A DNA stretch of 64,000 bases, from NCBI GenBank assembly GCA_016709875.1, contig JADJLZ010000006.1, positions 248,001 through 312,000 on the forward strand, written 5' to 3'. Source of the DNA: Planctomycetota bacterium. GTDB lineage: Bacteria > Planctomycetota > UBA1135 > GCA-002686595. Under the pieces are notes generated by a model. That model did no database searches, was not told the origin of the DNA, and saw nothing but the letters and a program-made list of their open reading frames with translations. The position numbers and the translations under genes were made by a program. Positions 1 through 7,937 of this stretch are shown piece after piece (positions within the stretch are counted from its first letter, which is position 1; each line of letters starts with the position of its first letter).

Positions 1-1383
1 AACTTCGGGCGCGAGTTCCACTTCAAGCTCTTGACCGTCGCGGGCGCCTACTGGCGCGGTGACGAGAAGCGCCCGCAGATGCAGCGCGTCTACGGCACCG
101 CGTTCTGGACCGCGGAGGAGCTCGCCGCGCACCTGAAGTGGCTCGAGGACGTCAAGGAGCGCGACCACCGTCGTCTGGGCACCGATCTGGACCTCTTCAG
201 CGTGCACGCCGAGGCCGGCGGCGGATTCATCTTCTGGCACCCCAACCTCGGCATCGTGCGCCGCGAGATCGAGGAGCTGTGGTGGGCGGAGCACACCAAG
301 CGCGGCTACAAGCCGGTCTACACGCCGCACGTCGCGCGCGAGACGCTCTTCCAGGTCTCGGGCCACCTCGAGAACTACTCGGAGATGATGTACGCGCCGA
401 TGGAGCTCGAGGAGCAGGCCTACCGCGTCAAGCCCATGAACTGCCCGGGCCACATCATGATCTACAAGTCGCGCGGCCACTCGTATCGCGAGCTGCCGCT
501 GCGCTGGGCGGAGCTCGGCACCGTGTACCGCTACGAGCGCTCGGGCGTCCTGCACGGGATGCTGCGCGTGCGCGGCTTCACGCAGGACGACGCGCACATC
601 TTCTGCACGCGCGAACAGCTCGCCGACGAGATCGCCGGCGTGCTCGACCTGATCCACACGATCCTGACCGTGTTCGGTTTCGAGTACACCGCCTACCTCG
701 CGACGCGCCCGAAGGAGAAGTCCATCGGCGAACCCGAGGTCTGGACCATGGCCACCGCGGCGCTCAAGGCTGGTGCCGAGAAGCGCGGCATCGCGCTCGT
801 GCTCGACGAGGGCGGCGGCGCGTTCTACGGCCCGAAGATCGACTTCAAGATCCGCGATGCGCTCGGCCGCGAGTGGCAGAACAGCACGGTGCAGTGCGAC
901 TTCAACCTGCCCGAGCGCTTCGACCTCTCCTACACCGACTCCGACGGCCAGCACAAGCGGCCGATCATGCTGCACCGGGCGATCCTCGGCAGCATGGAGC
1001 GCTTCGTCGGCGGCCTGATCGAGCACTTCGGCGGGAGGTTCCCGCTCTGGTGCGCGCCGGTGCAGGTGGCGCTGATCCCGATCCGCGAGGAGCACGCGGC
1101 GTACTGCAAGACGCTCGAAACGAAGCTGCAGCAGGAGCTCTTCCGCGTGGACGCGATGCTCGCACCGGGGCACATGAACAAGAAGATCAAGGAAGCGCAG
1201 AGCCAGAAGGTGCCCTTCATGCTGATCGCGGGCGAGCGCGAGGCGGCCGACGGCACGGTCGCCGTGCGCCGCCGCGACACGCGCGAGCAGGAGGTCGTGC
1301 CCTTCGAGCAGTTCCTGGAGTTGATCAAGCGTTTGCGTTCGACGCGCGCGCTCGATCTGGGGCAGCCGCTCGTGAAGAGTTGA
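1..1383 (+). CDS. thrS: Threonyl-tRNA synthetase, 3' part (5' end outside window)
   Basis: Charges tRNA-Thr with threonine in the cytoplasm. The frame is open from base 1, so the N-terminal TGS/editing region lies upstream of the window. Visible are the class II catalytic core (TVAGAYWRGDEK, then KPMNCPGHI, then RGFTQDDAHIFC) and the C-terminal anticodon-binding domain beginning near FPLWCAPVQVALIPI. Class II motif 3 sits near LHRAILGSMERF. The end LGQPLVKS is followed by TGA. The last 383 bases are repeated at about 94% identity at 3123-3505, beyond an AbiE cassette. Identification is secure; only the start is missing. Confidence 0.97.
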   Translation, partial: NFGREFHFKLLTVAGAYWRGDEKRPQMQRVYGTAFWTAEELAAHLKWLEDVKERDHRRLGTDLDLFSVHAEAGGGFIFWHPNLGIVRREIEELWWAEHTKRGYKPVYTPHVARETLFQVSGHLENYSEMMYAPMELEEQAYRVKPMNCPGHIMIYKSRGHSYRELPLRWAELGTVYRYERSGVLHGMLRVRGFTQDDAHIFCTREQLADEIAGVLDLIHTILTVFGFEYTAYLATRPKEKSIGEPEVWTMATAALKAGAEKRGIALVLDEGGGAFYGPKIDFKIRDALGREWQNSTVQCDFNLPERFDLSYTDSDGQHKRPIMLHRAILGSMERFVGGLIEHFGGRFPLWCAPVQVALIPIREEHAAYCKTLETKLQQELFRVDAMLAPGHMNKKIKEAQSQKVPFMLIAGEREAADGTVAVRRRDTREQEVVPFEQFLELIKRLRSTRALDLGQPLVKS

Positions 1384-1472
1384 ATCGAAGGCACGGGTCT
1401 CAGGACTCCGTGCACTCCTCCCTGCTTCATGCCTCCTACAGTCCAGCCGGGCGCCGGCTGTCCGCCTCGATC

Positions 1473-2402
1473 TCAGGCTCCCGGCTGGACCCGCCACGGC
1501 CCGCCGGGTGTCCAATGGCCCTCGCGGCCCTCGCCGCGGCGCAGGTCTTCGACAAGCGGCAGCAGAAATGCGCCGAGCAATTCCGTGAACTCCCGGCCGG
1601 GATCGTCGGGCAGTTCCAGTCCCGCACGCCGGGCGAATGCGCGCACCTGAATCGGGCGCGACGGATTCTCCCAGTACGCGGGCGTGAGCCCGATCGGTGC
1701 TTCGTGCGGAACGGGTGTGCGACGCCTCTCGAACGTCCTCTGCAGGGCCTCCGAGAGCGTGGCCCGATCGAATGTGAACCGACTGGCGAGGTGGTGCAGG
1801 TCGAAGAAGTCCTTGATCCGGCTGTTGCGGTCGCCGAGGACGACCAGTGCCTCCACCTTCTCCGCCACGACGGCCTCGCGCGGATAGGCGAAGACCTCTG
1901 GTTGCGGAAAGTCGAGCACTGCGGGATACGTGCAGCGTCGGGGCGCGGGCCAGACCGAGTCGCCGAGCCCCATGTCGATCTGGAGTCCAAGGCGCGCCAA
2001 GCCGCAGCGCGCGGGAAGGACCGCGCGCGTGCCGGAGTACTCGTCCTCGGCGCGGATCGACTCGAGGCGGATCGCTTCCGCATCGAACTCGACGGCGTCT
2101 GCCTCGACCGGCACTGCACAGATGGCCTACAGGTCGCGGCGGATGGCATCGAAGGATCCGTCTCCGCTGCGCAGCAGGTCGAGATCGCGCGTGGCGCGGT
2201 AGGGCTGGTCCGACCAGAGGCGCAGGAGCATCGCGCCCTTCAGCACGAACCGCTCGCGGACCGCGGACGCGCCCAGGCGGTAGAGGAATCTCTCGAAGCA
2301 GAAGCTCGACAGCAGAGTCTGGTACTCATCGCCCGTCCGTCGCGCTCGCTCGAGGAGTCGCGCGGCCACCGAGGCTCCGAGGTTGCCCCTCTCGGCGGTC
2401 AC
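1473..2402 (-). pseudogene. AbiEii-type nucleotidyltransferase toxin, broken by an amber stop
   Basis: Toxin of a type IV toxin-antitoxin/abortive infection pair; the family is a nucleotidyltransferase fold. It starts at a GTG (2402) overlapping the antitoxin stop in a GTGA. The N-terminal piece has FVLKGAMLLRLW and RATRDLDLL, matching the nucleotidyltransferase core with paired aspartates. A TAG at 2127-2129 then interrupts the same frame, after which family sequence resumes without a shift: VEFDAEAIRLESIR, LQIDMGLGDSV, and the AEKVEALVVLG...KDFFDL motif. The full length with the stop ignored is about 309 codons, normal for the family. A single nonsense change (or a sequence error) seems to have silenced it while the antitoxin stays intact. 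Confidence 0.85.
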
Positions 2403-3001
2403 GCGATCGAGTCCAGGTAGGGTTGCATGACGCGCGCGACGCGGCAGATGCGTGCGAAGCGGGCGAGTTCGGTCGCTCCGCCTCGCCGGCGGCGGCTGAA
2501 GTCGCGCAGCGCCTCGACCGCGACGTCGAGGCCGATCTTGTTGCGGTACTTGAAGCAGTCGGCGACCGTCTTCGCGGCAGAGTACACGCGTACCTCCACC
2601 CGCTCGAGTCGATGCGACTCGATGCCCTCCGAGAGCGCTGCGCCGGAGAAGCGCGCGATGCGCAGGCGCGGGTAGTCGACACGCGGACGGCGCGCCTTCT
2701 CCGGCAGCGCGATCCAGACCTCGGCCGGTCCCTGGGTCGTGAGTCCGTGGAAGCGTAGCGCGGTCAGCAGGCAGAAGACGCCGCCCGGGACGCGCCGGGC
2801 GACATGAGCGAGCGTGTGCTCGGCCGTGATCGGATGTTCCCGTGCGACGTAGATCCCGCGCGCTCGCCGCTCGAGCAGCCCCGCGTGGAACAGGCGATAG
2901 AGCCGCCCGCGGGGAATGCCGCGCGCCTCCAGATCACCCGGGCGCGCGATCCCGAGGCGCCGGATGAGTTGCAGCGTATGGTCCTTGCGCGGCGAGCTCA
3001 T
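2399..3001 (-). CDS. AbiEi-family antitoxin / transcriptional regulator
   Basis: Antitoxin of the AbiE pair. AbiEi proteins neutralise the toxin and repress their own operon through an N-terminal winged helix. The sequence shows that domain (LIRRLGIARPGDLEARGIPRGRLYRLFHAGLLERRARGIYVAREH) and then the AbiEi C-terminal region (LLTALRFHGLTTQ, WIALPEKARRPRV, KTVADCFKYRNKIGLDVAVEAL). I chose the ATG at 3001 (MSSPRKD) because a TATGCT box lies 9 nt upstream; a longer frame starting at 3040 would cover the promoter. The stop overlaps the toxin start (2399-2402), so the two are translationally coupled. Confidence 0.88.
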   Translation of the reverse strand: MSSPRKDHTLQLIRRLGIARPGDLEARGIPRGRLYRLFHAGLLERRARGIYVAREHPITAEHTLAHVARRVPGGVFCLLTALRFHGLTTQGPAEVWIALPEKARRPRVDYPRLRIARFSGAALSEGIESHRLERVEVRVYSAAKTVADCFKYRNKIGLDVAVEALRDFSRRRRGGATELARFARICRVARVMQPYLDSIA

Positions 3002-3010
3002 GAAGGGTGC

Positions 3011-3048
3011 AGCATACGAATCGTCGGGGGTTATGCGCAAGCCCCGAC
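3011..3048 (-). promoter_or_regulatory. AbiE promoter and inverted-repeat operator
   Basis: Reading toward the antitoxin there is a TATGCT -10-like box (3016-3011) 9 nt before the ATG. Just upstream lies a dyad with 7-bp perfect arms (GTCGGGG at 3023-3029, CCCCGAC at 3042-3048) around a 12-nt spacer. AbiEi proteins are known to autorepress through inverted repeats in this position, so the dyad is a plausible operator. This is a sequence-only call. Confidence 0.5.
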
Positions 3049-3122
3049 AGTTTGGTCTGGGGTCCTACGGCCGGGTGAGGGCAGTCCCTTGGCGACCGGA
3101 CGTGCAGCCGTCAGAAATCCGG

Positions 3123-3505
3123 CGTTTCGTCGGCGGCCTGATCGAGCACTTCGGCGGGAGGTTCCCGCTCTGGTGCGCGCCGGTGCAGGTGGCGCTGATC
3201 CCGATCCGCGAGGAGCACGCGGACTACTGCAAGAAGCTCGAGCAGCGCTGCAGCAGGAGCTCTTCCGCGTCGACGCGATGCTCGCACCGGGGCACATGAA
3301 CAAGAAGATCAAGGAGGCGCAGGGCCAGAAGGTGCCCTTCATGCTGATCGCGGGCGAACGCGAGGCGGCGGATGGCACGGTGGCCGTGCGCCGGCGCGAC
3401 ACGCGCGAGCAGGAGGTCGTGCCCTTCGAGCAGTTCCTGGAGCTGATCAAGCGCCTGCGCTCGACGCGCGCGCTCGATCTGGGGCAGCCGCTCGTCAAGA
3501 GCTGA
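3123..3505 (+). pseudogene. Duplicate 3' end of thrS, frameshifted
   Basis: A copy of the last 383 bases of thrS (1000-1383) with about two dozen differences and one missing base near 3245, which shifts the frame between LEQ and LQQELFRV. It keeps the stop and LGQPLVKS tail and has no start codon of its own. About 15 of the differences are synonymous, so the copy was under selection as a real thrS end until recently. With the other copy it brackets the abiE cassette. It probably makes no protein. Confidence 0.88.
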
Positions 3506-3661
3506 ACGGAACGCGGGGCACGGGGCTTGCGTTGCTCCGTGCACCCAGAAGCTCAGGGGCCGACATGAACCTCGGCGCGACTCCGGGTTCAGGCTCACTC
3601 CTGTTCTCGATCCCCGTTGCGGCGGCGATCTTGGCTGGATGGAAGCCCGCCTGGAAGATGG

Positions 3662-3677
3662 CCGCAAGCGCTTGCGG
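3662..3677. promoter_or_regulatory. 16-bp perfect palindrome upstream of the TMEM175-like gene
   Basis: The sequence CCGCAAGCGCTTGCGG is a perfect palindrome 30 bp before the ATG at 3708, in a 200-bp intergenic stretch (3506-3707) with nothing else recognisable. It could be an operator or chance in GC-rich DNA; no regulator is adjacent. Confidence 0.25.
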
Positions 3678-3707
3678 GCCACATGTCCGCCATAGAAGGA
3701 TGTGGGC

Positions 3708-4289
3708 ATGGGCAAGACGAGACTCGAGGCCTTCAGCGACGGTGTCCTGGCGATCGTCATCACCATCATGGTGCTGGAGCTGAAGGTTCCGCACGACGCG
3801 TCGCTCGAGGGCCTGACGCCACTGCTGCCCGTCTTCCTGAGCTACGTGCTGAGCTTCGTGTACGTCGGCATCTACTGGAACAACCATCACCACATGCTGC
3901 ATGCCAGCAGCAAGGTCACGGGTGGCGTCCTGTGGGCCAACCTGCATCTGCTCTTCTGGCTGTCGCTGTTTCCCTTCGCAACCGGCTGGATGGGGGAGAA
4001 CCACTTCGCTGCGCTGCCGACGGCGCTCTACGGTGGCGTGCTGCTGGCTGCGGCCGTTGCCTACTACATTCTGCAGCAGACGATCATCGCGTCTCAGGGC
4101 CCATCTTCGCCGCTGCGGCTGGCGGTCGGCCGGGACTGGAAGGGCAAGCTCTCGCCCTTGCTCTACCTGCTGGGGATCGGCTTGTCCTTCCTCGGTCCCT
4201 GGGTGGCGACTGTCGTCTATGCATCCGTGGCCTGCATGTGGCTCGTTCCAGATCGACGCATCGAGCGGACCTTGCGGGATCACGTCTGA
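3708..4289 (+). CDS. TMEM175-family (DUF1211) membrane protein, potassium-channel-like
   Basis: Integral membrane protein of about 193 residues. The family includes lysosomal and bacterial potassium-permeable channels. The diagnostic RxxxFSDG signature is at the N-terminus (TRLEAFSDGVLAIVITIMVLEL), followed by helices near residues 40-60, 75-95, 105-125 and 150-180, the usual six-helix layout. The ATG at 3708 is preferred over the GTG two codons upstream because AAGGA lies 7 nt before it. It stands alone on this strand. Channel activity is inferred from the family only. Confidence 0.85.
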   Translation: MGKTRLEAFSDGVLAIVITIMVLELKVPHDASLEGLTPLLPVFLSYVLSFVYVGIYWNNHHHMLHASSKVTGGVLWANLHLLFWLSLFPFATGWMGENHFAALPTALYGGVLLAAAVAYYILQQTIIASQGPSSPLRLAVGRDWKGKLSPLLYLLGIGLSFLGPWVATVVYASVACMWLVPDRRIERTLRDHV

Positions 4290-4444
4290 CCCCTTGTGTG
4301 TGCGCAGCGCCGACGCGGGCGCACGCTCCTCATTCAGCCAAGAGGCAGATCGCCGCGCTCTGCACGCGCGAGGTCGAGGTTCGGCAGATTGCTTCCAGTC
4401 GCGGGGCGCGCGCGCTTGGCGCGCACCGGAGCTACCATCCGCGC

Positions 4445-4983
4445 ATGGCAAGACTCGTGTTCGGGATGTCGCAGTCACTCGACGGCTACGTCGACGACCT
4501 GGCGGGTACGCTCTGCATGCCGGCGCCGAGTCCGGTGCTGTTTCGTCACTTCGTCGACGTCGTCGCCGGCCACGTCGGCGCGATCTACGGCCGGCGCATC
4601 TACGAGTTGATGCGCTACTGGGACGTCGATCAGCCGGGGTGGGACGCGGCGCAGCGCGAGTACGCCGCCGCCTGGCGCGGCAGCCGAAGTGGGTCGCGTC
4701 GCGCACGCTCGCGTCGGTCGGGCCGAACACGACGCTGATCCGCGGCGACGCGCTCGCGTTCGTGCGCGATCTGAAGGCGAGGGTCGACGGCGAGCTCGAC
4801 GTCGCGGGGCCCGAGCTCGCGGCCGCCTTGGCGCCGCTGATCGACGAGTACCGGCTCTACCTCCGACCCTACGTGCTCGGCGGCGGCAAGCCCTACTTCG
4901 CCCGCGCGCGGCCGCCACTGCGTCTTGTCGCCACGGAACGCATCGGCGAGGACGTGGTGCAGCTGACCTACGTCCCCGTGTGA
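4445..4983 (+). pseudogene. Dihydrofolate reductase-family (RibD C-terminal) protein, frameshifted
   Basis: The product would be a DHFR/RibD-like reductase of unknown substrate. The first frame reads MARLVFGMSQSLDGYVDDLAG and IYGRRIYELMRYWD, typical of the family N-terminus. Near 4677-4682 one base appears to be missing and the family sequence continues one frame over with PKWVASRTL, DLDVAG-type sequence (ELDVAGPELAAAL) and the C-terminal YLRPYVLGGGKPYF. Without the shift the protein would be about 180 residues, normal length. A TACCAT box ends 6 nt before the ATG, suggesting leaderless transcription. The shift may be real decay or a sequence error. Confidence 0.78.
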
Positions 4984-5070
4984 GGGGGTGCGCGAGCGAC
5001 GACCCCGACTCCAAACTCCTGCTCGCAGGGCGGCGCCTGGAAGCGCGCGGAGAGTTATGCTCCAGCCATC

Positions 5071-6402
5071 GTGAAGTTGGCCTTCCCGCTGCTCGCGGCC
5101 CTGCTCGTCGGCCTGGCGATCGGATTCTTCGCCGGTGGCCATTTCGCACCCGCGCCCAGCGCCAGCACACAGGCGCTGCCGCGGGAGGCGCAGCCTGCGA
5201 GTGGGGTGCGCGAAGCCGAGCCGCCGCTCGAGAACGTGGCGCCGCCGCGCGAGAGCGTTTCCACGCGGGAAGCGCAGGCCGCGACCGAGGACACTCGCTC
5301 CGCTGTCGAGGATCTGATCGGCCCGCGTCTGCGCGAGTACGCGCGCCAGGGCATCCGAACTGCCTGGAAAGAGTCGCGCAGCGATGAGATCAGCGACGAG
5401 CGGCTCGAGTTCGGAATGCGCGACTTCGAGAGCAGCGTCCTGTCCTTGCCCGCGGCGATCGGACGCCGACTGGCGGCGGAGCGCTCGCGCGAGGAGCTGC
5501 TCGCGCGCGACGCGCGCACGGGCGGCGCGTTCGCGCTGCTCGACAAGCTCTCCAAGACACCCACGCCGATGCTCGAGCTGGCCACGGATCCCGCCGCCAT
5601 GCAGGCGCTGCTCGCGCGCGCATCTCCCGAGACCACGGTGCGTGCGGAGGGGCTCGGAAAGAGCCTCGCGAAGCAGCTCGAGTCGGGCAAGACCTACTCC
5701 TACCCGGCGGGCGTGTTCCCGATCGAGCTCAATTTCAACGGCCTCCAGCAGGTTCCGCAGGAGGTGACGATCGCCGGCGCGGGGATGGACGCGACGCTGC
5801 TCGTGCTCTCGGGGGACATCTTTGCGGACAAGCCGCTGCAGCGCTTCTCGATCCGCGACTGCACGGTGTTTACCAACAACAACTACCTGTTCGACCAGCG
5901 CGGAGCTCCGGCGACGGTGCTGCTCGAACGCATGCGTGTGGTGGGATTCGACATGGGGGCCGGGAGTTCCTGCGCACTGGGCTTCTCGAGCGGCGGTCTC
6001 GTACTGCTCGCGCGCGACTGTCGCTTCGAGGGCGGCTACGGCCGCAACCCGGCGTACGGCCAGCTGATGGATATCCGCTCGCCGGCGCTGGTCGCGCGCA
6101 TGGAGCGCTGCCGCGTCGAGCGCGTGACGCTCGGCGCCGATCGATTGAGCGCGGACTCCACGCTCCTGTTCTCGCAATGCACGCTGAGCGACCTGCTCGA
6201 CCCGCAGATGCGTTTCGCCGCGGCGGAACAGCGGCTGGCGTACGAGCAGGCGTTGCACGCGAAGCCGGGATTGGTGTTCCAGGGGACCACGATCTCGTTC
6301 TTCGACAACGCCGCGTGGAACCTCCCGCTGACGTCCTGGGACGTGCCCGCACGCGACCTGAACGAGCTCTTCCCGGGCTGGCAGCAGGCGCTCGGGCACT
6401 GA
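5071..6402 (+). CDS. Secreted or membrane-anchored hypothetical protein with beta-helix-like region
   Basis: A 443-residue protein of unknown function. Residues 1-25 form a hydrophobic signal or anchor (LAFPLLAALLVGLAIGFF), followed by a low-complexity Pro/Glu-rich linker to about residue 75. The C-terminal half (from about 210) alternates short hydrophobic strands with turn residues (VTIAGAGMDATLLVLSG, FSIRDCTVFTNNNYLF, LLARDCRFEGGYG), as expected of a right-handed parallel beta-helix. The start is a GTG with a TATGCT box 9 nt upstream and no ribosome binding site. Likely exported; no catalytic motif recognised. Confidence 0.6.
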   Translation: MKLAFPLLAALLVGLAIGFFAGGHFAPAPSASTQALPREAQPASGVREAEPPLENVAPPRESVSTREAQAATEDTRSAVEDLIGPRLREYARQGIRTAWKESRSDEISDERLEFGMRDFESSVLSLPAAIGRRLAAERSREELLARDARTGGAFALLDKLSKTPTPMLELATDPAAMQALLARASPETTVRAEGLGKSLAKQLESGKTYSYPAGVFPIELNFNGLQQVPQEVTIAGAGMDATLLVLSGDIFADKPLQRFSIRDCTVFTNNNYLFDQRGAPATVLLERMRVVGFDMGAGSSCALGFSSGGLVLLARDCRFEGGYGRNPAYGQLMDIRSPALVARMERCRVERVTLGADRLSADSTLLFSQCTLSDLLDPQMRFAAAEQRLAYEQALHAKPGLVFQGTTISFFDNAAWNLPLTSWDVPARDLNELFPGWQQALGH

Positions 6403-6618
6403 GCTCAAGCCGCGAGCGCGAACACCCCCGCGCGATCCGGCGCGCCCGCGGCGGAGTGGCGCGGCCTCGTGAAGTTTCGCGAGGATCCGTGGCCCGCGAA
6501 CGATGAACCCTGCGCAGGACAGGCTGGCGCGCGATTGCGCGCCGGGAAGGCCGCTGGATGCCGAGTGCTGCGTCTTCGGCGCCGTCTGGACGGGCAAGGA
6601 GCGCCGCGCATGGAGTGC

Positions 6619-7347
6619 CTAGTCCTGCCGCCAGCGTCCCTCGAAGATCCCGCGCGCCTCGTCGAGCGCTTGCGCGCCGACCTCCAGCGTCGGCGTCGAG
6701 CGCTTCTCGCGCAGGCGCGTGGTCAGGTCGAGGCCGCGCGCGCCCGCGGGACCGGCGCAGAAACCGTGCACGTAGCCGTGCTCGAGGTTGACCAGGTTCA
6801 TCCTGCCGGGGAGCAGCTGCTGGTCGTTCGAGCGTCGCACCCGGAACGACTCCTTGGTATCGAAGTCGCGCTCGCCGACGAGTTCGAAGTTCTGGATGCG
6901 CACCTCGCCCTCGAGGCAGAGCGTCAATACGTTGCCGTACAGGTGCGGATGCAGGCCGATGCGCGCGCCCGGGTCCAGCCGCCAGTGCAGCACGGTGAAC
7001 GGCGCCTCGCACTCGTTGACGCCCAGGAAGGTGCGCGCGGAAGCACCCTTGCTGGTGGTCTCGCGCATCTGGGGCTGCGGGACCTCGCGCAAGCCCGAGG
7101 CGAGCGCGGCGAGCGCGTGCAGGTAGCGGTCCTGTCCGCTGCCGCTCGTGTCGCCGACCAGTTCGCGTGCGCGCGGAACGGCGAGCTCCAGGAATCGCGC
7201 GAAGTCGAGCACCTGCGGCTCCTCCGGCACGGGACTGGCGCCCGCGCGTGTGAGCTGAGCGAGGCTGCCGAGCGCCGCGAGCGCGAGCAGCTCGCGGCGG
7301 GGCAGGATCAGCGCGGGAAGAGCCTCGGGACGGGTGCTGGACTGCAT
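6619..7347 (-). CDS. Exported cupin-domain protein
   Basis: A 242-residue protein with an Arg-Arg-bearing hydrophobic N-terminus (LPRRELLALAALGSLAQ), possibly a Tat signal. A cupin fold follows: the first motif is near LDPGARIGLHPHLYGNVLTLCLEGEV and the second near VNLEHGYVHGFCAG, giving several histidines for metal binding. It may be a metal-dependent dioxygenase related to thiol dioxygenases, but the substrate cannot be read from the sequence. It diverges from the sigma factor at 7428 across an 80-bp gap. The 215 bases downstream (6403-6618) hold nothing I can identify. Confidence 0.6.
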   Translation of the reverse strand: MQSSTRPEALPALILPRRELLALAALGSLAQLTRAGASPVPEEPQVLDFARFLELAVPRARELVGDTSGSGQDRYLHALAALASGLREVPQPQMRETTSKGASARTFLGVNECEAPFTVLHWRLDPGARIGLHPHLYGNVLTLCLEGEVRIQNFELVGERDFDTKESFRVRRSNDQQLLPGRMNLVNLEHGYVHGFCAGPAGARGLDLTTRLREKRSTPTLEVGAQALDEARGIFEGRWRQD

Positions 7348-7427
7348 CGGGATACGCCTTCGTTACGGCCGGAATGGGTGTCGTTCGACCCTGCCTGCGC
7401 AGGCCGCCGTAGAATCGGGCCACGCAA

Positions 7428-7937
7428 ATGCCGAAAAACGTGCGCGAGTTCGGGCAGTGGACGACGGGCACGTACCGCGAGCTGCGGCGCAGTGCGGCTG
7501 CCGCTCTCGCGCGCGAACCTCGCCGGCACACACTGGCCCCGACCGAGCTCGTGCACGAGGCCTGGATGAAGCTGCGCTCGACGGAGCTCCCGCCCGCGGG
7601 CCACGGCCTCGCGCTCGCGGCGCGTGCGATGCGCGAGGCGCTGGTGGATCACGCCCGCCGCCGCGGGGCACGGAAACGCGGCGAGGGCGCCGCCGTGCTG
7701 GACCTCGTCTGTGAACCCTCGGCGGGGGAGCGCGATGCCTATGTCGTCGCCCTCGACGGCGCGCTCGCCGAGCTCGCGCAGCAGGACCCGGAGCTCGCGC
7801 GCCTCGTCGAATTGCGCTTCTTCGCCGGCCTCGACGAGGACCAGCTGGTGCGCGCACTCGGACTCTCGCCGCGCACGCTCAAGCGCCGCTGGCAGCTGGC
7901 CAAGGGCTGGCTCCATCAGCGCATCCAGGAGACATGA
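7428..7937 (+). CDS. ECF-type RNA polymerase sigma factor, planctomycete family
   Basis: A 169-residue sigma-70-family factor that would direct RNA polymerase to a small regulon. It has region 2 (RELRRSAAAALAREP, LVHEAWMKL, ALVDHARRRGARKRG) and region 4 with its helix-turn-helix (LARLVELRFFAGLDEDQLVRALGLSPRTLKRRWQLAKGWL). The layout fits the ECF-like group abundant in planctomycetes and usually paired with Ser/Thr kinases. No anti-sigma gene is adjacent. Its stop overlaps the kinase start by ATGA (7934-7937), so kinase and sigma factor are made together, and phosphorylation may control its activity. A TAGAAT box lies 12 nt before the ATG. Confidence 0.85.
   Translation: MPKNVREFGQWTTGTYRELRRSAAAALAREPRRHTLAPTELVHEAWMKLRSTELPPAGHGLALAARAMREALVDHARRRGARKRGEGAAVLDLVCEPSAGERDAYVVALDGALAELAQQDPELARLVELRFFAGLDEDQLVRALGLSPRTLKRRWQLAKGWLHQRIQET

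Noticed and set aside
2127..2129. Amber codon in the AbiEii toxin read as a recoded amino acid (for example pyrrolysine)
   Set aside because: No pyl genes or tRNA are visible and TAG is used as a normal stop elsewhere (fabG, polA). A nonsense mutation or error is simpler.
138..2420. Very long plus-strand open frame across thrS and the AbiE toxin
   Set aside because: It is out of frame with thrS and antisense to the toxin; composition is typical of a GC-driven shadow.
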